From NCBI GenBank assembly GCA_016791475.1, contig JAEUWI010000033.1, positions 22,760 through 86,759 on the forward strand: a stretch of DNA of 64,000 nt. The letters run 5' to 3'. Shown one piece after another: positions 1 through 9,069 of the stretch. How positions within the stretch are numbered: position 1 is the first letter of the stretch; every line of letters starts with the position of its first letter. A program made the position numbers and the translations under genes. The stretch comes from Candidatus Hydrogenedentota bacterium (GTDB lineage Bacteria; Hydrogenedentota; Hydrogenedentia; Hydrogenedentales; JAEUWI01). The notes beneath the pieces are model-generated. The model was not told the origin of the DNA, searched no databases, and saw only the letters and a list, made by a program, of their open reading frames with translations.

Positions 1-289
1 TCAACAGCAGGCCCGCCTGATTTTCCACGGAGAGGGCTATCGCCTCAGCCTCGCCCGGGTCCAGCTTAAGCGTTAGGGCTTCCACCAGCGCTCGATCTCT
101 CACGGCCCGCACGCGTATCCACGGGGCCGAAACGAGAGCCGCTACTCCGGGGGCATCATCTTCTACACCTATGGCTTCACCGTGGACGGCTTCGGGAATC
201 AGCACCACTGAATAGAGCTTTTGCAAGAGGTCCAGATGTCCGACCACAGCCAGGCTGATGAGTGGTGACGCGTCACTGACAACAATCAC
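1..289 (-). CDS. DUF3368-type PIN-domain toxin (partial, cut by window start)
   Basis: The reading frame runs from a GTG at 289 off the left edge, giving 96 residues. The N-terminus VIVVSDASPLISLA is the typical opening of DUF3368 PIN-domain proteins, with the first catalytic Asp in VSDASP. A DPGEAEAIAL stretch near residue 80 is the second conserved acidic region of the family. Such proteins are predicted RNases of toxin-antitoxin pairs, usually about 155-165 aa, so roughly the last 60 residues are missing. The GTG overlaps the stop of the upstream antitoxin as GTGA, meaning coupled translation. The family assignment is secure from the motifs; activity is inferred. Confidence 0.8.
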   Translation of the reverse strand, partial: MIVVSDASPLISLAVVGHLDLLQKLYSVVLIPEAVHGEAIGVEDDAPGVAALVSAPWIRVRAVRDRALVEALTLKLDPGEAEAIALSVENQAGLLL

Positions 290-531
290 ACGCGTCCCAG
301 CTCACGAAGCGTACGCAAGTCGTTCTCGAATTCAGCCACGTCGTAGTGTGCCTCAATTCCCCGGCTCGCCAGTAGGTGCTGGAATCGCAGACGATTTACC
401 TCCGCGAGGCGTGCGGCCTGGGCTAGCGTAAGCCGCTCCCGTTCAAAGAGGAAAACAGCCAGTTCCATACGGAACTCACTCCCGCTCATCTGCACGGCTT
501 CGAGGAGATCGTCCGATATCGTTACACTCAT
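286..531 (-). CDS. UPF0175-family antitoxin
   Basis: This 81-residue protein has the UPF0175 pattern: an N-terminal helical part (FRMELAVFLFERERLTLAQ), then a helix-turn-helix-like AARLAEVNRLRFQHLLASRG and a conserved acidic tail YDVAEFENDLRTL. UPF0175 proteins are small antitoxins encoded just upstream of DUF3368 PIN toxins, and that is the arrangement here, with a 4-base GTGA overlap. An AGGAG box sits about 8 bases before the ATG. It probably neutralises the PIN RNase and represses the pair, but no operator is obvious in the 190-bp spacer upstream. Confidence 0.8.
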   Translation of the reverse strand: MSVTISDDLLEAVQMSGSEFRMELAVFLFERERLTLAQAARLAEVNRLRFQHLLASRGIEAHYDVAEFENDLRTLRELGRV

Positions 532-720
532 AAATCGCTCCTGATCAGAGGATCGCTTTGACCTCGAATTGAATTAGCGGTACCGACGACCGGGGTGCCC
601 AGTTACGGAGAGGCGCATGCCATTGCTCGCCGCACTCTATGACGAATTATACGATCAATGCGGCAAAGGCGCAATGGCCTATCGGTCTTGCGATAGCAGC
701 CCAGTGCGACCGTCTCCCCC

Positions 721-1890
721 CTACTCCTGCAACCGCTTCTTTTCCTCGCCCTTGAGCAGCGCGTGCGCTTCCTGGAGTCTTTCGGGAATCACGGAGGCAT
801 AGGGATGCTTCGCAACGGTCGCCGTGACCGCTTCGAGATCAACGCCTTCGAGTTTCTTACCGGGAAACCAGTGCCCGCCGTTGCCGAGGAGGCCATAGCG
901 CATTTTGCCGTATTCGACCATATCGAAGGCCTTGGCATAGTTCCAGAGGCGAAGCACGACCGGAATGTTCACATCGCCGGGGGTCTCGTCCCATTCGGGG
1001 AGGCCTTTTTCCCAGTTGGCGACCCAGTCTTCGCCCAGTTGGTCGACGAGTGCCTCGTGAAGGCGGGATTCGATGGGGGCGATGTGTTCGGCGGCCTGGT
1101 CCATCAGACGGACTGTTTCCATGTGAATGTCAAAGTCTTCGGGGCAGGAAACGCCGCAGCTCAGGGTGTGCACTTCGGGCCGCGCGAGACAGAACAGACC
1201 ATTGAAGACCATGGGATGGAGCGGCGCGCAGAGCTCGATGAGCTTCTGGCTGGGCTTGTAGAGCAGACCGCCTTTGTCATTGGGAGAAATGATGAAGACG
1301 CCCATGTCGCGCTTCGTTGCTTCGAGCACGGCGGGCCAGTTGTTCTGGAAGATGTAGTACCAGTGCAGGTTCACATGCTCGAACATGTCCGTCTTTATCG
1401 CGTCTGTGATAACGCTCAGGGGTCCATGGGTGGAAAAGCCGATATCGCGGATTCGGCCTTCTTTCTTCCACTGCAGGGCGGTGTCCATGCACTTCTTCGT
1501 ATTTTCGAGACACTCGGGCGTGTTCACGCCGTGGAAGGAGAAAATGTCCACATAGTCGAGCTGAAGCAGGCCCATGGACTTTTCAAACTCCTCAACGAAT
1601 TTCGACACGTCGGCGCTGGGGCCCACCTTGGTCTGCACGATGATCTTGTCGCGCTGGAAGGTCGGCAGGATTTTGCCCAACTGGTATTCGCTCGTGCCAT
1701 AGCCCCGGGCGGTTTCGATGTGATTGACGCCCAGCTCCACGGCGCGGTGAATGCAGGCTTCGAGGTTTCTCTGGTTCTCGGGCGTGACCTTGTCAGTCTC
1801 GTAGTCTTTCCAGGACTGCTGGTAGCGCATGCCGCCGCAACTGATAACGGGAATCTGGAGTTCGGTTTTACCGAATCGACGATATTGCAT
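721..1890 (-). CDS. Aldo/keto reductase
   Basis: This 389-aa protein begins MQYRRFGKTELQIPVISCGG, the usual start of aldo/keto reductases (NADPH-dependent TIM barrels). Three of the four catalytic residues are clear: Tyr in ARGYGTSE, Lys in IIVQTKVG and His in IFSFHGVN. The first catalytic position, usually Asp in DTA, is Glu (IETARGYG), which I recall as common in the larger environmental subfamily to which this length fits. The C-terminal 100 residues are helical and lack the four-cysteine cluster of ferredoxin-type members, though single cysteines (LSCGVSCPED) lie at about 240. An AAGGA box precedes the ATG. It follows the rhodanese gene by 54 bp and may be the last gene of that operon. 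The substrate is unknown. Confidence 0.85.
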   Translation of the reverse strand: MQYRRFGKTELQIPVISCGGMRYQQSWKDYETDKVTPENQRNLEACIHRAVELGVNHIETARGYGTSEYQLGKILPTFQRDKIIVQTKVGPSADVSKFVEEFEKSMGLLQLDYVDIFSFHGVNTPECLENTKKCMDTALQWKKEGRIRDIGFSTHGPLSVITDAIKTDMFEHVNLHWYYIFQNNWPAVLEATKRDMGVFIISPNDKGGLLYKPSQKLIELCAPLHPMVFNGLFCLARPEVHTLSCGVSCPEDFDIHMETVRLMDQAAEHIAPIESRLHEALVDQLGEDWVANWEKGLPEWDETPGDVNIPVVLRLWNYAKAFDMVEYGKMRYGLLGNGGHWFPGKKLEGVDLEAVTATVAKHPYASVIPERLQEAHALLKGEEKKRLQE

Positions 1891-1944
1891 TCGATTTCTA
1901 TCCTTTTCTTCTCCGCCCGCAAAGCGACCGAAAACCTTTAAATC

Positions 1945-2826
1945 TTACTCTTCACCTTCCGCCACGGGACACGTGGCATCATTTCCCCACTCCGCCATGG
2001 AGCCGTCGTATACGGAGACGTCTTGAAAGCCCGCGATGCGATAGGCGAGGTAGCCCACGGTCGCATCGCGACCGCTGTTGCAATAGGTTATCACGGGCTT
2101 CTTCCCAGCCGGGACGCCCGAGCCAATCATCTCCCGAATCTTTTCAGGAGACTTAAAGGTGAAGTATTTCCCCTCGACGAAAGATGTGGCGGGCTTGCTC
2201 TTGGCGCCGGGGACGTGGCCGGCATTCTGGACGAAGTCCTTCTTCTTCGCGCCGGTGTACTCGTCTTTCGAGCGGAGGTCCACCACGAGCGCCGTTCCAC
2301 GATCCATCGCCGCCATCAGTTGCTTCTTATCCACCACCAGCGCTTCGGCCCGCTTCAGGTCCGTCAGGTGGTCCACGCTGGAAGGCGGCACCTTACTCGG
2401 GCCCGTCTCCGGAACGCCGCCTTCGGCTTTCCACTTCGCGAGGCCACCATCAAGCACGCGGACGTCGTCGAAGCCCGAATGCTCGAGTACCCAAAAGAGG
2501 CGGGTGACCCCTTTCACTTCCGCGCCGTCCTCCAGGCCGCCATAGACCACCAGCGTCTTCCCCATCTCAAGGCCTGCGGCGGCAAACAAGGGAACCAGAG
2601 CGTCGTGCGATTTGAGCATCCCGATGACACCGTCGCGCGTCTCCGAGAGGGAATCCACATCAAGATTTGCAGCGCCGGGGATATGGCCCGCCGCGAAAGA
2701 TTCCGCGCTTCGCGCATCTACAAAGAGGGCATTGGTCAGTGTTGCCACGCTGGCGCTGTCCACCAGCGGGGATTCGGCCCGTACCGCGCAGGCCAGCAGC
2801 AAGGTGAGGGAAAGAATTGTGCGCAT
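1945..2826 (-). CDS. Secreted tandem-rhodanese sulfurtransferase
   Basis: This 293-aa protein has a signal peptide (MRTILSLTLLLACAVRAES) and two rhodanese domains. The first (about 25-140) has the structural VDARSAESFAAGHIPGA motif but no active cysteine. The second (about 165-290) ends in VITYCNSGRDATVGYLAYR, whose Cys is the catalytic persulfide carrier. This is the thiosulfate/3-mercaptopyruvate sulfurtransferase layout, located in the periplasm. I chose the ATG at 2826 because a GGAG box lies 8 bases upstream and the signal peptide follows at once; the same frame is open further upstream inside the kinase gene but is not coding there. The gene lies 55 bp after the histidine kinase and may be cotranscribed. 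Confidence 0.88.
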   Translation of the reverse strand: MRTILSLTLLLACAVRAESPLVDSASVATLTNALFVDARSAESFAAGHIPGAANLDVDSLSETRDGVIGMLKSHDALVPLFAAAGLEMGKTLVVYGGLEDGAEVKGVTRLFWVLEHSGFDDVRVLDGGLAKWKAEGGVPETGPSKVPPSSVDHLTDLKRAEALVVDKKQLMAAMDRGTALVVDLRSKDEYTGAKKKDFVQNAGHVPGAKSKPATSFVEGKYFTFKSPEKIREMIGSGVPAGKKPVITYCNSGRDATVGYLAYRIAGFQDVSVYDGSMAEWGNDATCPVAEGEE

Positions 2827-2881
2827 GAGGTATCTCCAGTCCAAATACCGTCCAATATTTTCGAATGTCTCCGGCCCGGAC

Positions 2882-5800
2882 TCACGCGGGCGCGGATTTG
2901 TTTCCGGGGCGATAGCTCTGCACCAGCCCCAACAGATCGTCCGCCTTGAACGGCTTGATAAGGTACCCGTCGGCGCCACACTCGTGCAACTGGGCCAGGC
3001 TCTTATCCACGGGCTTTGCGGTGACCATATAGACCTTGATGCCGGAAATGGCCGCGTTGGACTTGATCCGCCGGCAGGTCTCCCAGCCGTCGATGCCCGG
3101 CATAGCGATATCGAGTAGCACCAGCCAGTAGTCGCCGTTGGCCACCTTTTCCAAGGCATCCTCGCCGTTATTGCAGCGTTCCGTGGGGTAGCCCTCGTTT
3201 TCCAGGCATCGCGATATGAAGATGCCGATCTCCTGGTCATCATCCACGCAAAGCACCTTGTCACCCAACTGGTCGAAGCCGGGGACGCCATGGCTCAGGG
3301 CATAGTGAATCCCGCTGAGAAGGGTGCTCTTACGGAAGCCTCGCCGGATACGCGCGGCGACTTGAGACTCGTACTTCGCATAGAGCGTATCATCGTTGGT
3401 GAGTAAAATAACGGGCACGCCCACCGCCGCGGGTGTGTTGACGATCTCCTCCACCACCACGCTTCCGAGGGGGCCGGCCTCCGTGTCGACCAGCAGCACG
3501 TCGGGGCTGTACTTTTCCGCCAGGGCACGGGCCACGGACGGGTAGGCGGCGTGAATGACATCCATCCCCTCCGAAAGGAGCAAATTGCGAATCTGCGCGC
3601 TCAGGGCACGGTCCTGTGTTACCAACTCCACGAGCAGGTGAGTTTCCGTGGGCAGAGGTGGATTGGGCCCGGCGTTCGAGCGTTCCGGATGCTGGGACAT
3701 GCTCAGGGGGAGCACGAAATTGAAGGTCGTTCCCTTGCCCACCTGGCTGGTCACGGTGATCCGACTGCCATGCAGGCGCATGATGTCCTGGGCGATGGCA
3801 AGCCCGATACCGGTGCCGCCATACTTCCGGGTGGAGGAACCATCGTACTGGTAGAAGCGCGTAAATATCTTGTCCAGCGCCTCTTCGGGGATCCCGATGC
3901 CCGTATCCGACACAGAAACGGAAGCCTGTGCGCCGTCGAATTTGATTTCCACGCTTACCCGACCGCCGCCGTCGTTGAATTTGACGGCGTTGGAAAGAAG
4001 ATTGTTGAAGACCTGGCCCATCTTACCCTTGTCGCCTTCGACAAGGACCGGCCCCTCCGTGGCGATAAGATCCAGCGCGATATCGCGGCTGTCCGACACG
4101 GGTTTGATAATTTCCATGCTCGTCCGGGCGCAATCCACCAGATCGAAGGTGTCAAACACGAGCTCTTCCGCCCCACGATGGAGCCGGGAGAAATCGAGGA
4201 GATTCTCGATCAAGGTAACCAGCTTCTCGATATTGCGGAGGCTGATGCCCAAATAATCCGACTGCACTTCGTTGATCGGGCCCACCTTGCCATTGAGGAT
4301 CATGTCCGTGTAGCCCATTACCGCCACCAGGGGCGTCCTGAGTTCGTGGGACACATTAGACAGCAGGTTGGTCTTGAGCTCGTCCAGCGTCTTCAACTCG
4401 TCGTTCATATCGTGGAGGCGTTCCCGTGCCAGGGTCACTTCTTCGAGCGAGTGCTGTAGATTTTCCAGGAGCTGGGCATTCCGAATGGCCACGGCCACAT
4501 GGGGCGTCATCTGTTCGGAGATCTCGATTTCGTGGCGCCCGAAGGCGGCCACCTCTTTCGCGCCGAGATTGAGGGTCCCGATGATGCGCTCGGTTGCGTA
4601 GAGCGGCAGGCAGAGACAACTGCGAATCTCTTCCGGAAATTCGCTGGCGAAGGGCGAGTTCCCCTTGCGCAGATCGCGCACGCAGAGCACTTTTTTCTCC
4701 CGTGCGACCCAGAGGGCGCTTTCCGGTCCTCCCTCGGTTCGTTCCAGAGCCATGTTTCCGCTTGCCGGCTCCGGCCACAGATGATGGGTCTCCAGGGTGT
4801 CGCTCTGAGGATTCATCAAGACCACTTCGGCGTAGTCAAAGGTGATCAGCTTGCGAACTTCGACCACGATGCTTTCGTAGACGCGCCCGGCCTCCAGGCT
4901 GGAATTGATCGTGTTGGCGATCTGGTTGATCGCCGCAATGCGATCGGAGCGCTCCCGGGCCTCCTGTTCCAGCATCACGTTCTGGGTCACATCGCGGAAG
5001 GTGCCCTCCATGCCGATGAAGGCTCCGCTCTCGTCGAAAATGCGATTGGCGCTGAGTTCCACGCAGATCGTCCGATCATCGGGCCGTTTCATCCAGACCC
5101 GCGCCCGTTCCACGAAGCGATGCCGTTCCAGCTCTCCGGTGACGCGGGCGTAATCCATGCGTTCGAGAAAGAGCTCCCGCAGATTGAGCCCCACCACGGA
5201 GGCCGCGCTCTTGAAACCAAGAATCTGGACGCCGGCGGGATTGATCAGGGTCAGGCGCCCCTCGGTATTGGTCTGGTAGATCCCGTCGCGCATGGAGGTG
5301 ATGAGATTACGGTAGCGCTCCTCGGATTCCTCCAGTTGATTGATATTGGTGCGAAGGGCACTGGCCATCTTGTTGAAGGACATGGCCAACTCTTCGATCT
5401 CGTCCCCCGTGCCGATGACGAGCTTCAGCTCGAGATCGCCCTGCCGGATGATCTGGGCACCTTCATTGAGGAGGGAGACGGGACGAATGACGTTGTTGTG
5501 CACGTTTCGGTAGGCGATGATGCAAAAGAGGCCGATGATGAGACTGGAGAAGACCAGAGTCAGCGCGGCGGCAATATTGATGTTTTCGTAGACATCGTAG
5601 GCGGAGCAATAGGCCAGAAGATAGATCTGCCTGCCTGGTAGCAACCGGTGAAACGCGACCACCGCGGCCATAGGGGTGCCGTGGCCACGATAATCATTGA
5701 GCAGGAGTGCGCCCGAATCTTCCCGGGGAAACTCGGTCAGATGTGCGACGAGCGCGGCATCGGTCGGGCGCGAAGCCGTGCCGGATTGAGAAGTGTCGTT

Positions 5801-6523
5801 TCCGATCTCCGCCATGTAGTGGGTCAGAAAGTTCCCACTGCCCGCCGGGGCGACAATTTCGTATTTCTCGTCTTCCTCCAGCGCTACGGGCCACGTCTGC
5901 TCGGCCAGGTTGCCCAGTACGTCGCGCACGCCCTGATCTTCGACCAGGAAACCCATGGGCTGCACATTGCCACCCACCTTGACCGGAGTCGCAACGCTGA
6001 GAATATAGCCGGCGGTGTCAAAGGCAATGGGAGCGGTGCCCAGCAGTTCGCCTTCCCACTCAGGGTGGCGTTCGGTCGGTGGCACCGCACGGGTGCTGCC
6101 GAGCAGCACGCCGAAACGATCATACGCGGAGAAATCCGCCCGATCATCGCCGCCGCTTACGGCCAGATCTTTCAACTGCCGGAGCGCCGCGAGCAACTCG
6201 GACTGGGCCAGCGAAGAAGCGGCCAGCGTGATGGTCCTGATGAGCTCGGGATCGCGCGCGGCGCGGGCCGTGCGCTGGCAGCGCGCCATGATGGCGAGCT
6301 GGAGCCCCTCGGTCCTGAGGCGGGCCGCCGTTTCCAGGTTAATTCGGACGGCGTTTTTCTGGTTTTCCCGCGCAAGCACATAGCCACTGACCAGGGCCAG
6401 CGCCATCGGGATCACCCCAACCCAGAGGATGGAGGTGATAAACTTGCGCTCGATTCCGCCACGAGCCTGTCGCTTGAACATGGTAAACAAGGAGAATATC
6501 CGGTTGGCATCTTGGACCCGCAC
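2882..6523 (-). CDS. Hybrid sensor histidine kinase (sensor-HAMP-PAS-GAF-HisKA-HATPase-REC-REC)
   Basis: This is a 1213-aa membrane-bound kinase. In order: a transmembrane helix (about 28-50), a periplasmic sensor of about 270 residues, a second helix (about 320-345), HAMP, PAS (from EERYRNLITSMRDGIYQTN), GAF (about 545-690), HisKA with the phosphoacceptor H726 in NVSHELRTP, an HATPase domain (N box NNLLSNAVKFND, G boxes DTGIGIP and GGTGIGLAIA), and two receivers. The last receiver is canonical (VLCVDDDQE, phospho-Asp D1138 in LLDIAMPG, Lys in LIKPF). The first keeps an Asp (D1013) but lacks the acidic pair and may be inactive. The start is uncertain: GTG at 6523 has poor spacing, and an ATG at 6481 is the alternative. 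An HTH-receiver regulator lies 142 bp upstream. The signal sensed is unknown. Confidence 0.9.
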   Translation of the reverse strand: MRVQDANRIFSLFTMFKRQARGGIERKFITSILWVGVIPMALALVSGYVLARENQKNAVRINLETAARLRTEGLQLAIMARCQRTARAARDPELIRTITLAASSLAQSELLAALRQLKDLAVSGGDDRADFSAYDRFGVLLGSTRAVPPTERHPEWEGELLGTAPIAFDTAGYILSVATPVKVGGNVQPMGFLVEDQGVRDVLGNLAEQTWPVALEEDEKYEIVAPAGSGNFLTHYMAEIGNDTSQSGTASRPTDAALVAHLTEFPREDSGALLLNDYRGHGTPMAAVVAFHRLLPGRQIYLLAYCSAYDVYENINIAAALTLVFSSLIIGLFCIIAYRNVHNNVIRPVSLLNEGAQIIRQGDLELKLVIGTGDEIEELAMSFNKMASALRTNINQLEESEERYRNLITSMRDGIYQTNTEGRLTLINPAGVQILGFKSAASVVGLNLRELFLERMDYARVTGELERHRFVERARVWMKRPDDRTICVELSANRIFDESGAFIGMEGTFRDVTQNVMLEQEARERSDRIAAINQIANTINSSLEAGRVYESIVVEVRKLITFDYAEVVLMNPQSDTLETHHLWPEPASGNMALERTEGGPESALWVAREKKVLCVRDLRKGNSPFASEFPEEIRSCLCLPLYATERIIGTLNLGAKEVAAFGRHEIEISEQMTPHVAVAIRNAQLLENLQHSLEEVTLARERLHDMNDELKTLDELKTNLLSNVSHELRTPLVAVMGYTDMILNGKVGPINEVQSDYLGISLRNIEKLVTLIENLLDFSRLHRGAEELVFDTFDLVDCARTSMEIIKPVSDSRDIALDLIATEGPVLVEGDKGKMGQVFNNLLSNAVKFNDGGGRVSVEIKFDGAQASVSVSDTGIGIPEEALDKIFTRFYQYDGSSTRKYGGTGIGLAIAQDIMRLHGSRITVTSQVGKGTTFNFVLPLSMSQHPERSNAGPNPPLPTETHLLVELVTQDRALSAQIRNLLLSEGMDVIHAAYPSVARALAEKYSPDVLLVDTEAGPLGSVVVEEIVNTPAAVGVPVILLTNDDTLYAKYESQVAARIRRGFRKSTLLSGIHYALSHGVPGFDQLGDKVLCVDDDQEIGIFISRCLENEGYPTERCNNGEDALEKVANGDYWLVLLDIAMPGIDGWETCRRIKSNAAISGIKVYMVTAKPVDKSLAQLHECGADGYLIKPFKADDLLGLVQSYRPGNKSAPA

Positions 6524-6665
6524 TCCCGCCGGGACACCGAAATTAAACCTCGGAACGGGGGAGCTTCAGGCGCTTGGGTAAAGCCCCGTTGGGCCTTGCG
6601 CGAACACATGATGCCAGTTCGCCCGAGCCGGTGCAAGCCCGCCGAATACCGCGCACACGAGGGAT

Positions 6666-7250
6666 TTACTCGCTCGCCCGGCCCCGACCGATAAGATCCC
6701 GGACCTTGTCCAGCATTTGATCCACGCGAAATGGCTTCGCAAGGTACTCGTCGGCGCCACACGAAAATATCCGTTCGATGTCGGACTCTTTTGTGAGGCA
6801 GGTGACCGCCATGATGGGAATACTGCGGGTGAGTTCGTTGTCCCGGAGGGCCTTGCAGACTTCGAAGCCGTTTATCTCCGGCATGAGAAAGTCGAGCAAG
6901 ATGAGGTCCGGTCCCATCTGGGCCGCTTTCAGGCCCACTTCCGTCGCGTTGCTCACCTTCACCAGCTCGAAGCCATCGTCCGTGAGGATATTCTCCATCA
7001 GGGCCAACGCGTCGGGATCGTCGTCGACAATCATGACCCGACGCTGCGAGGGCCCCTTTTCCCGGGGAAACATATCGTATTTCTCCCGGAATCGATCCAG
7101 ATCGTCTTCGAGGATTCGATAGTGCCCACCCGGCGTCCTGGAGGCTTTAATCAGCCCTTGTTTAATCCAGTTCTTAATGCTGTGGTGGGTGACGTGGCAA
7201 ATCTTGGCGGCCTCGAAGGTGGTATATGCTTTTTGTTCACGATCACTCAC
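6666..7250 (-). CDS. Response regulator with N-terminal MerR/excisionase-like HTH and C-terminal receiver
   Basis: This 194-aa protein has the reverse of the usual response-regulator order. Residues 8-55 form a MerR/BldC-type winged helix (YTTFEAAKICHVTHHSIKNW, then RTPGGHYRI), which binds DNA. Residues 70-188 form a receiver with the acidic pair in MIVDDDP, the phospho-Asp D120 in LLDFLMPE, Thr in AVTCLT and Lys in LAKPF. The start is a GTG with AAGGAG about 9 bases upstream; no ATG is suitable. It precedes the hybrid kinase on the same strand, making a likely two-component pair. Its DNA target is unknown. Confidence 0.85.
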   Translation of the reverse strand: MSDREQKAYTTFEAAKICHVTHHSIKNWIKQGLIKASRTPGGHYRILEDDLDRFREKYDMFPREKGPSQRRVMIVDDDPDALALMENILTDDGFELVKVSNATEVGLKAAQMGPDLILLDFLMPEINGFEVCKALRDNELTRSIPIMAVTCLTKESDIERIFSCGADEYLAKPFRVDQMLDKVRDLIGRGRASE

Positions 7251-7470
7251 GAGCCATACTCCTTAAAAAAAGAACGCGCTGACTTCATTTCGCCGCACGA
7301 TGGGAAGTTCGGTGTACAAGAAACGAGAAGCCGCGTACAATTAGCATTTTAATGAACTTCAGACTGATTATAACGCGCTATTTGTAAACCTGTCAACTCA
7401 ACGCTAACAATTATCGCTGTTTTCACTATTTAGCCCAGGGGAGGAGCCCCGGTTACGCCGGGCACCGGGT

Positions 7471-9069
7471 TCAGGATGATAACATCTGGTACAGGTCATT
7501 AAACAGCACAATTTCACGTAATTCCACACCGGAGGTCAGCAGTTTCACATCGGTCGGATAGAGCCCCGTCACGATCCGGAAGCCGAGGAAGTACGCCGCA
7601 AGTAGGATTACGTAGGAACCCAGAACAATATTGATGTATCGCCCGCTTAAGGAGATCCAGGCCTTACGCCTGCGTCGGCCCGCTTCGCGCAATCGCTCCG
7701 CATATTCTGGATCCTCCAGAAATCCCTGACAGAGCCGTTCCGGCGCGGGTAGACGCAATAGGGGGAAAACCAGCGCATAGACCAGGATGGCGGATAGCAA
7801 GAGGTGCCAGGCGACTTGAATTCCCGTCTGAAGCCCCCCTGTCTCCATGGTGCCGGAAAGGAGGAGAAGGAGCGCGACCAGAACCAGCCATCCGCCGAGG
7901 AGGTACATTCCCCCCCTGGCCTGCCGAAGGGTCCGGGCATTCTTGTCGGTGCGAAACAAACTCGACAGCAGCCAAGCGGCGCTGACCGCCGCGCCGAGCA
8001 CCAGCATGCCCTGGGCGGCAAGCCCCAGGGGCCGGGTCACGTGTCCCTCCGCCGCCGCGACGAATTTCTCCCGCTCGGCCTCGAAGTGCTGCACACGGGC
8101 AATGGCCGCCTCGATCTTTTCCAGTCGGGCCCTCAACTCGGCCGGTTCGGCGCCCCGACGCTCGCGCAATGCGATCCGCATGAGGAGGGCGTCTTTCTGG
8201 ACCTGGAGACCGCAGAGGGCGGGGCTGGTGCCGACACCGTCTCCATCTTCCGTCCCGGCCTGGAGCAATCGATCGCCCATCTGCTGCACTTGAAGCAACC
8301 AGCCATCCCACGCTTGGAAGTCCCCCTGGTCCAGCGCTGCCCCGGCGCGCTTGATGACGACATTCCGGAGGTAGTACAAGGGTGCGCAGGCTTCGTCCGC
8401 GAGGCGTCGCTGTAGCATTTCATACCAGTTACCCCGCTTGGGCAGGGATTCATGCCACAGGGGCTGGGGGAAGACCGCGGGCTCGCCACTGTCGTTGGCG
8501 CGTCCCAACAGGGCCAAGGCGGTCCGGAAGTCGTCTTCCGATTCGGAGGACGCGGCAATCGCGGCCGCCTGAAGATACTTGGGCAGGGCATTTCGCGTCG
8601 CCTTCAGCGTCGCCTCGCGAAAAATCTGTCGAGACTCCTTGAACTGGCGCTGCTGAAACAGCTTGCAGCCGTAGACGATAAGCAGCGAGCCCTTGTCCGG
8701 GGCGAGCTTTACCGCTTCGGCAAAGCGCTCGATGACGAGGTCGTCCTCTTCTATATTGGCCAGGGCCTCCACGTACTTCGCGGTGGGGACTTCGCGGTTC
8801 TCACTGTCCCGGCGCACCACATTACGCAGAATCGCCCGCTGGGAATCGTCTTCCAGCGTGAGGGCCATGCGGTAGTGAACCTCGTTCAATTCGTAGCGGA
8901 GATAACGCTCCACATAGTACAGCGAGAAGGTGAAGCCGATGCAGGCGAAGACCAGCAGCCGAAAGGCACGGCGGGTGCGCCGGGCGCCCACGTAGTCCCC
9001 TCCAACGCCATACGGCAGGAGGTGACGGTTGTTGACGTCCTGGCGCTCCCCGCGTGGCGCGTCGCTCAC
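7471..9069 (-). CDS. TPR-containing integral membrane protein of unknown function
   Basis: This 532-aa protein has one membrane helix near residues 35-52, then about 290 soluble residues with TPR-like helices (RFAEAVKLAPDKGSLLIVYG, KLFQQRQFKESRQIFREATL), then a coiled-coil stretch (ELRARLEKIEAAIARVQHFE) and four or five hydrophobic segments between about 350 and 505. I do not recognise the family. Its ATG overlaps the stop of pgi as ATGA, so translation is coupled to pgi, and it is the last gene of the dinG-pgi operon. The link to sugar metabolism is positional only. Confidence 0.7.
   Translation of the reverse strand: MSDAPRGERQDVNNRHLLPYGVGGDYVGARRTRRAFRLLVFACIGFTFSLYYVERYLRYELNEVHYRMALTLEDDSQRAILRNVVRRDSENREVPTAKYVEALANIEEDDLVIERFAEAVKLAPDKGSLLIVYGCKLFQQRQFKESRQIFREATLKATRNALPKYLQAAAIAASSESEDDFRTALALLGRANDSGEPAVFPQPLWHESLPKRGNWYEMLQRRLADEACAPLYYLRNVVIKRAGAALDQGDFQAWDGWLLQVQQMGDRLLQAGTEDGDGVGTSPALCGLQVQKDALLMRIALRERRGAEPAELRARLEKIEAAIARVQHFEAEREKFVAAAEGHVTRPLGLAAQGMLVLGAAVSAAWLLSSLFRTDKNARTLRQARGGMYLLGGWLVLVALLLLLSGTMETGGLQTGIQVAWHLLLSAILVYALVFPLLRLPAPERLCQGFLEDPEYAERLREAGRRRRKAWISLSGRYINIVLGSYVILLAAYFLGFRIVTGLYPTDVKLLTSGVELREIVLFNDLYQMLSS

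Noticed and set aside
617..802. A 61-codon frame in the spacer near 700
   Set aside because: Overlaps the end of the aldo/keto reductase gene and has no ribosome site or recognisable content; nothing else was found in 532-720.
763..1941. A 392-codon open frame on the plus strand
   Set aside because: Antisense of the aldo/keto reductase, which has clear catalytic motifs.
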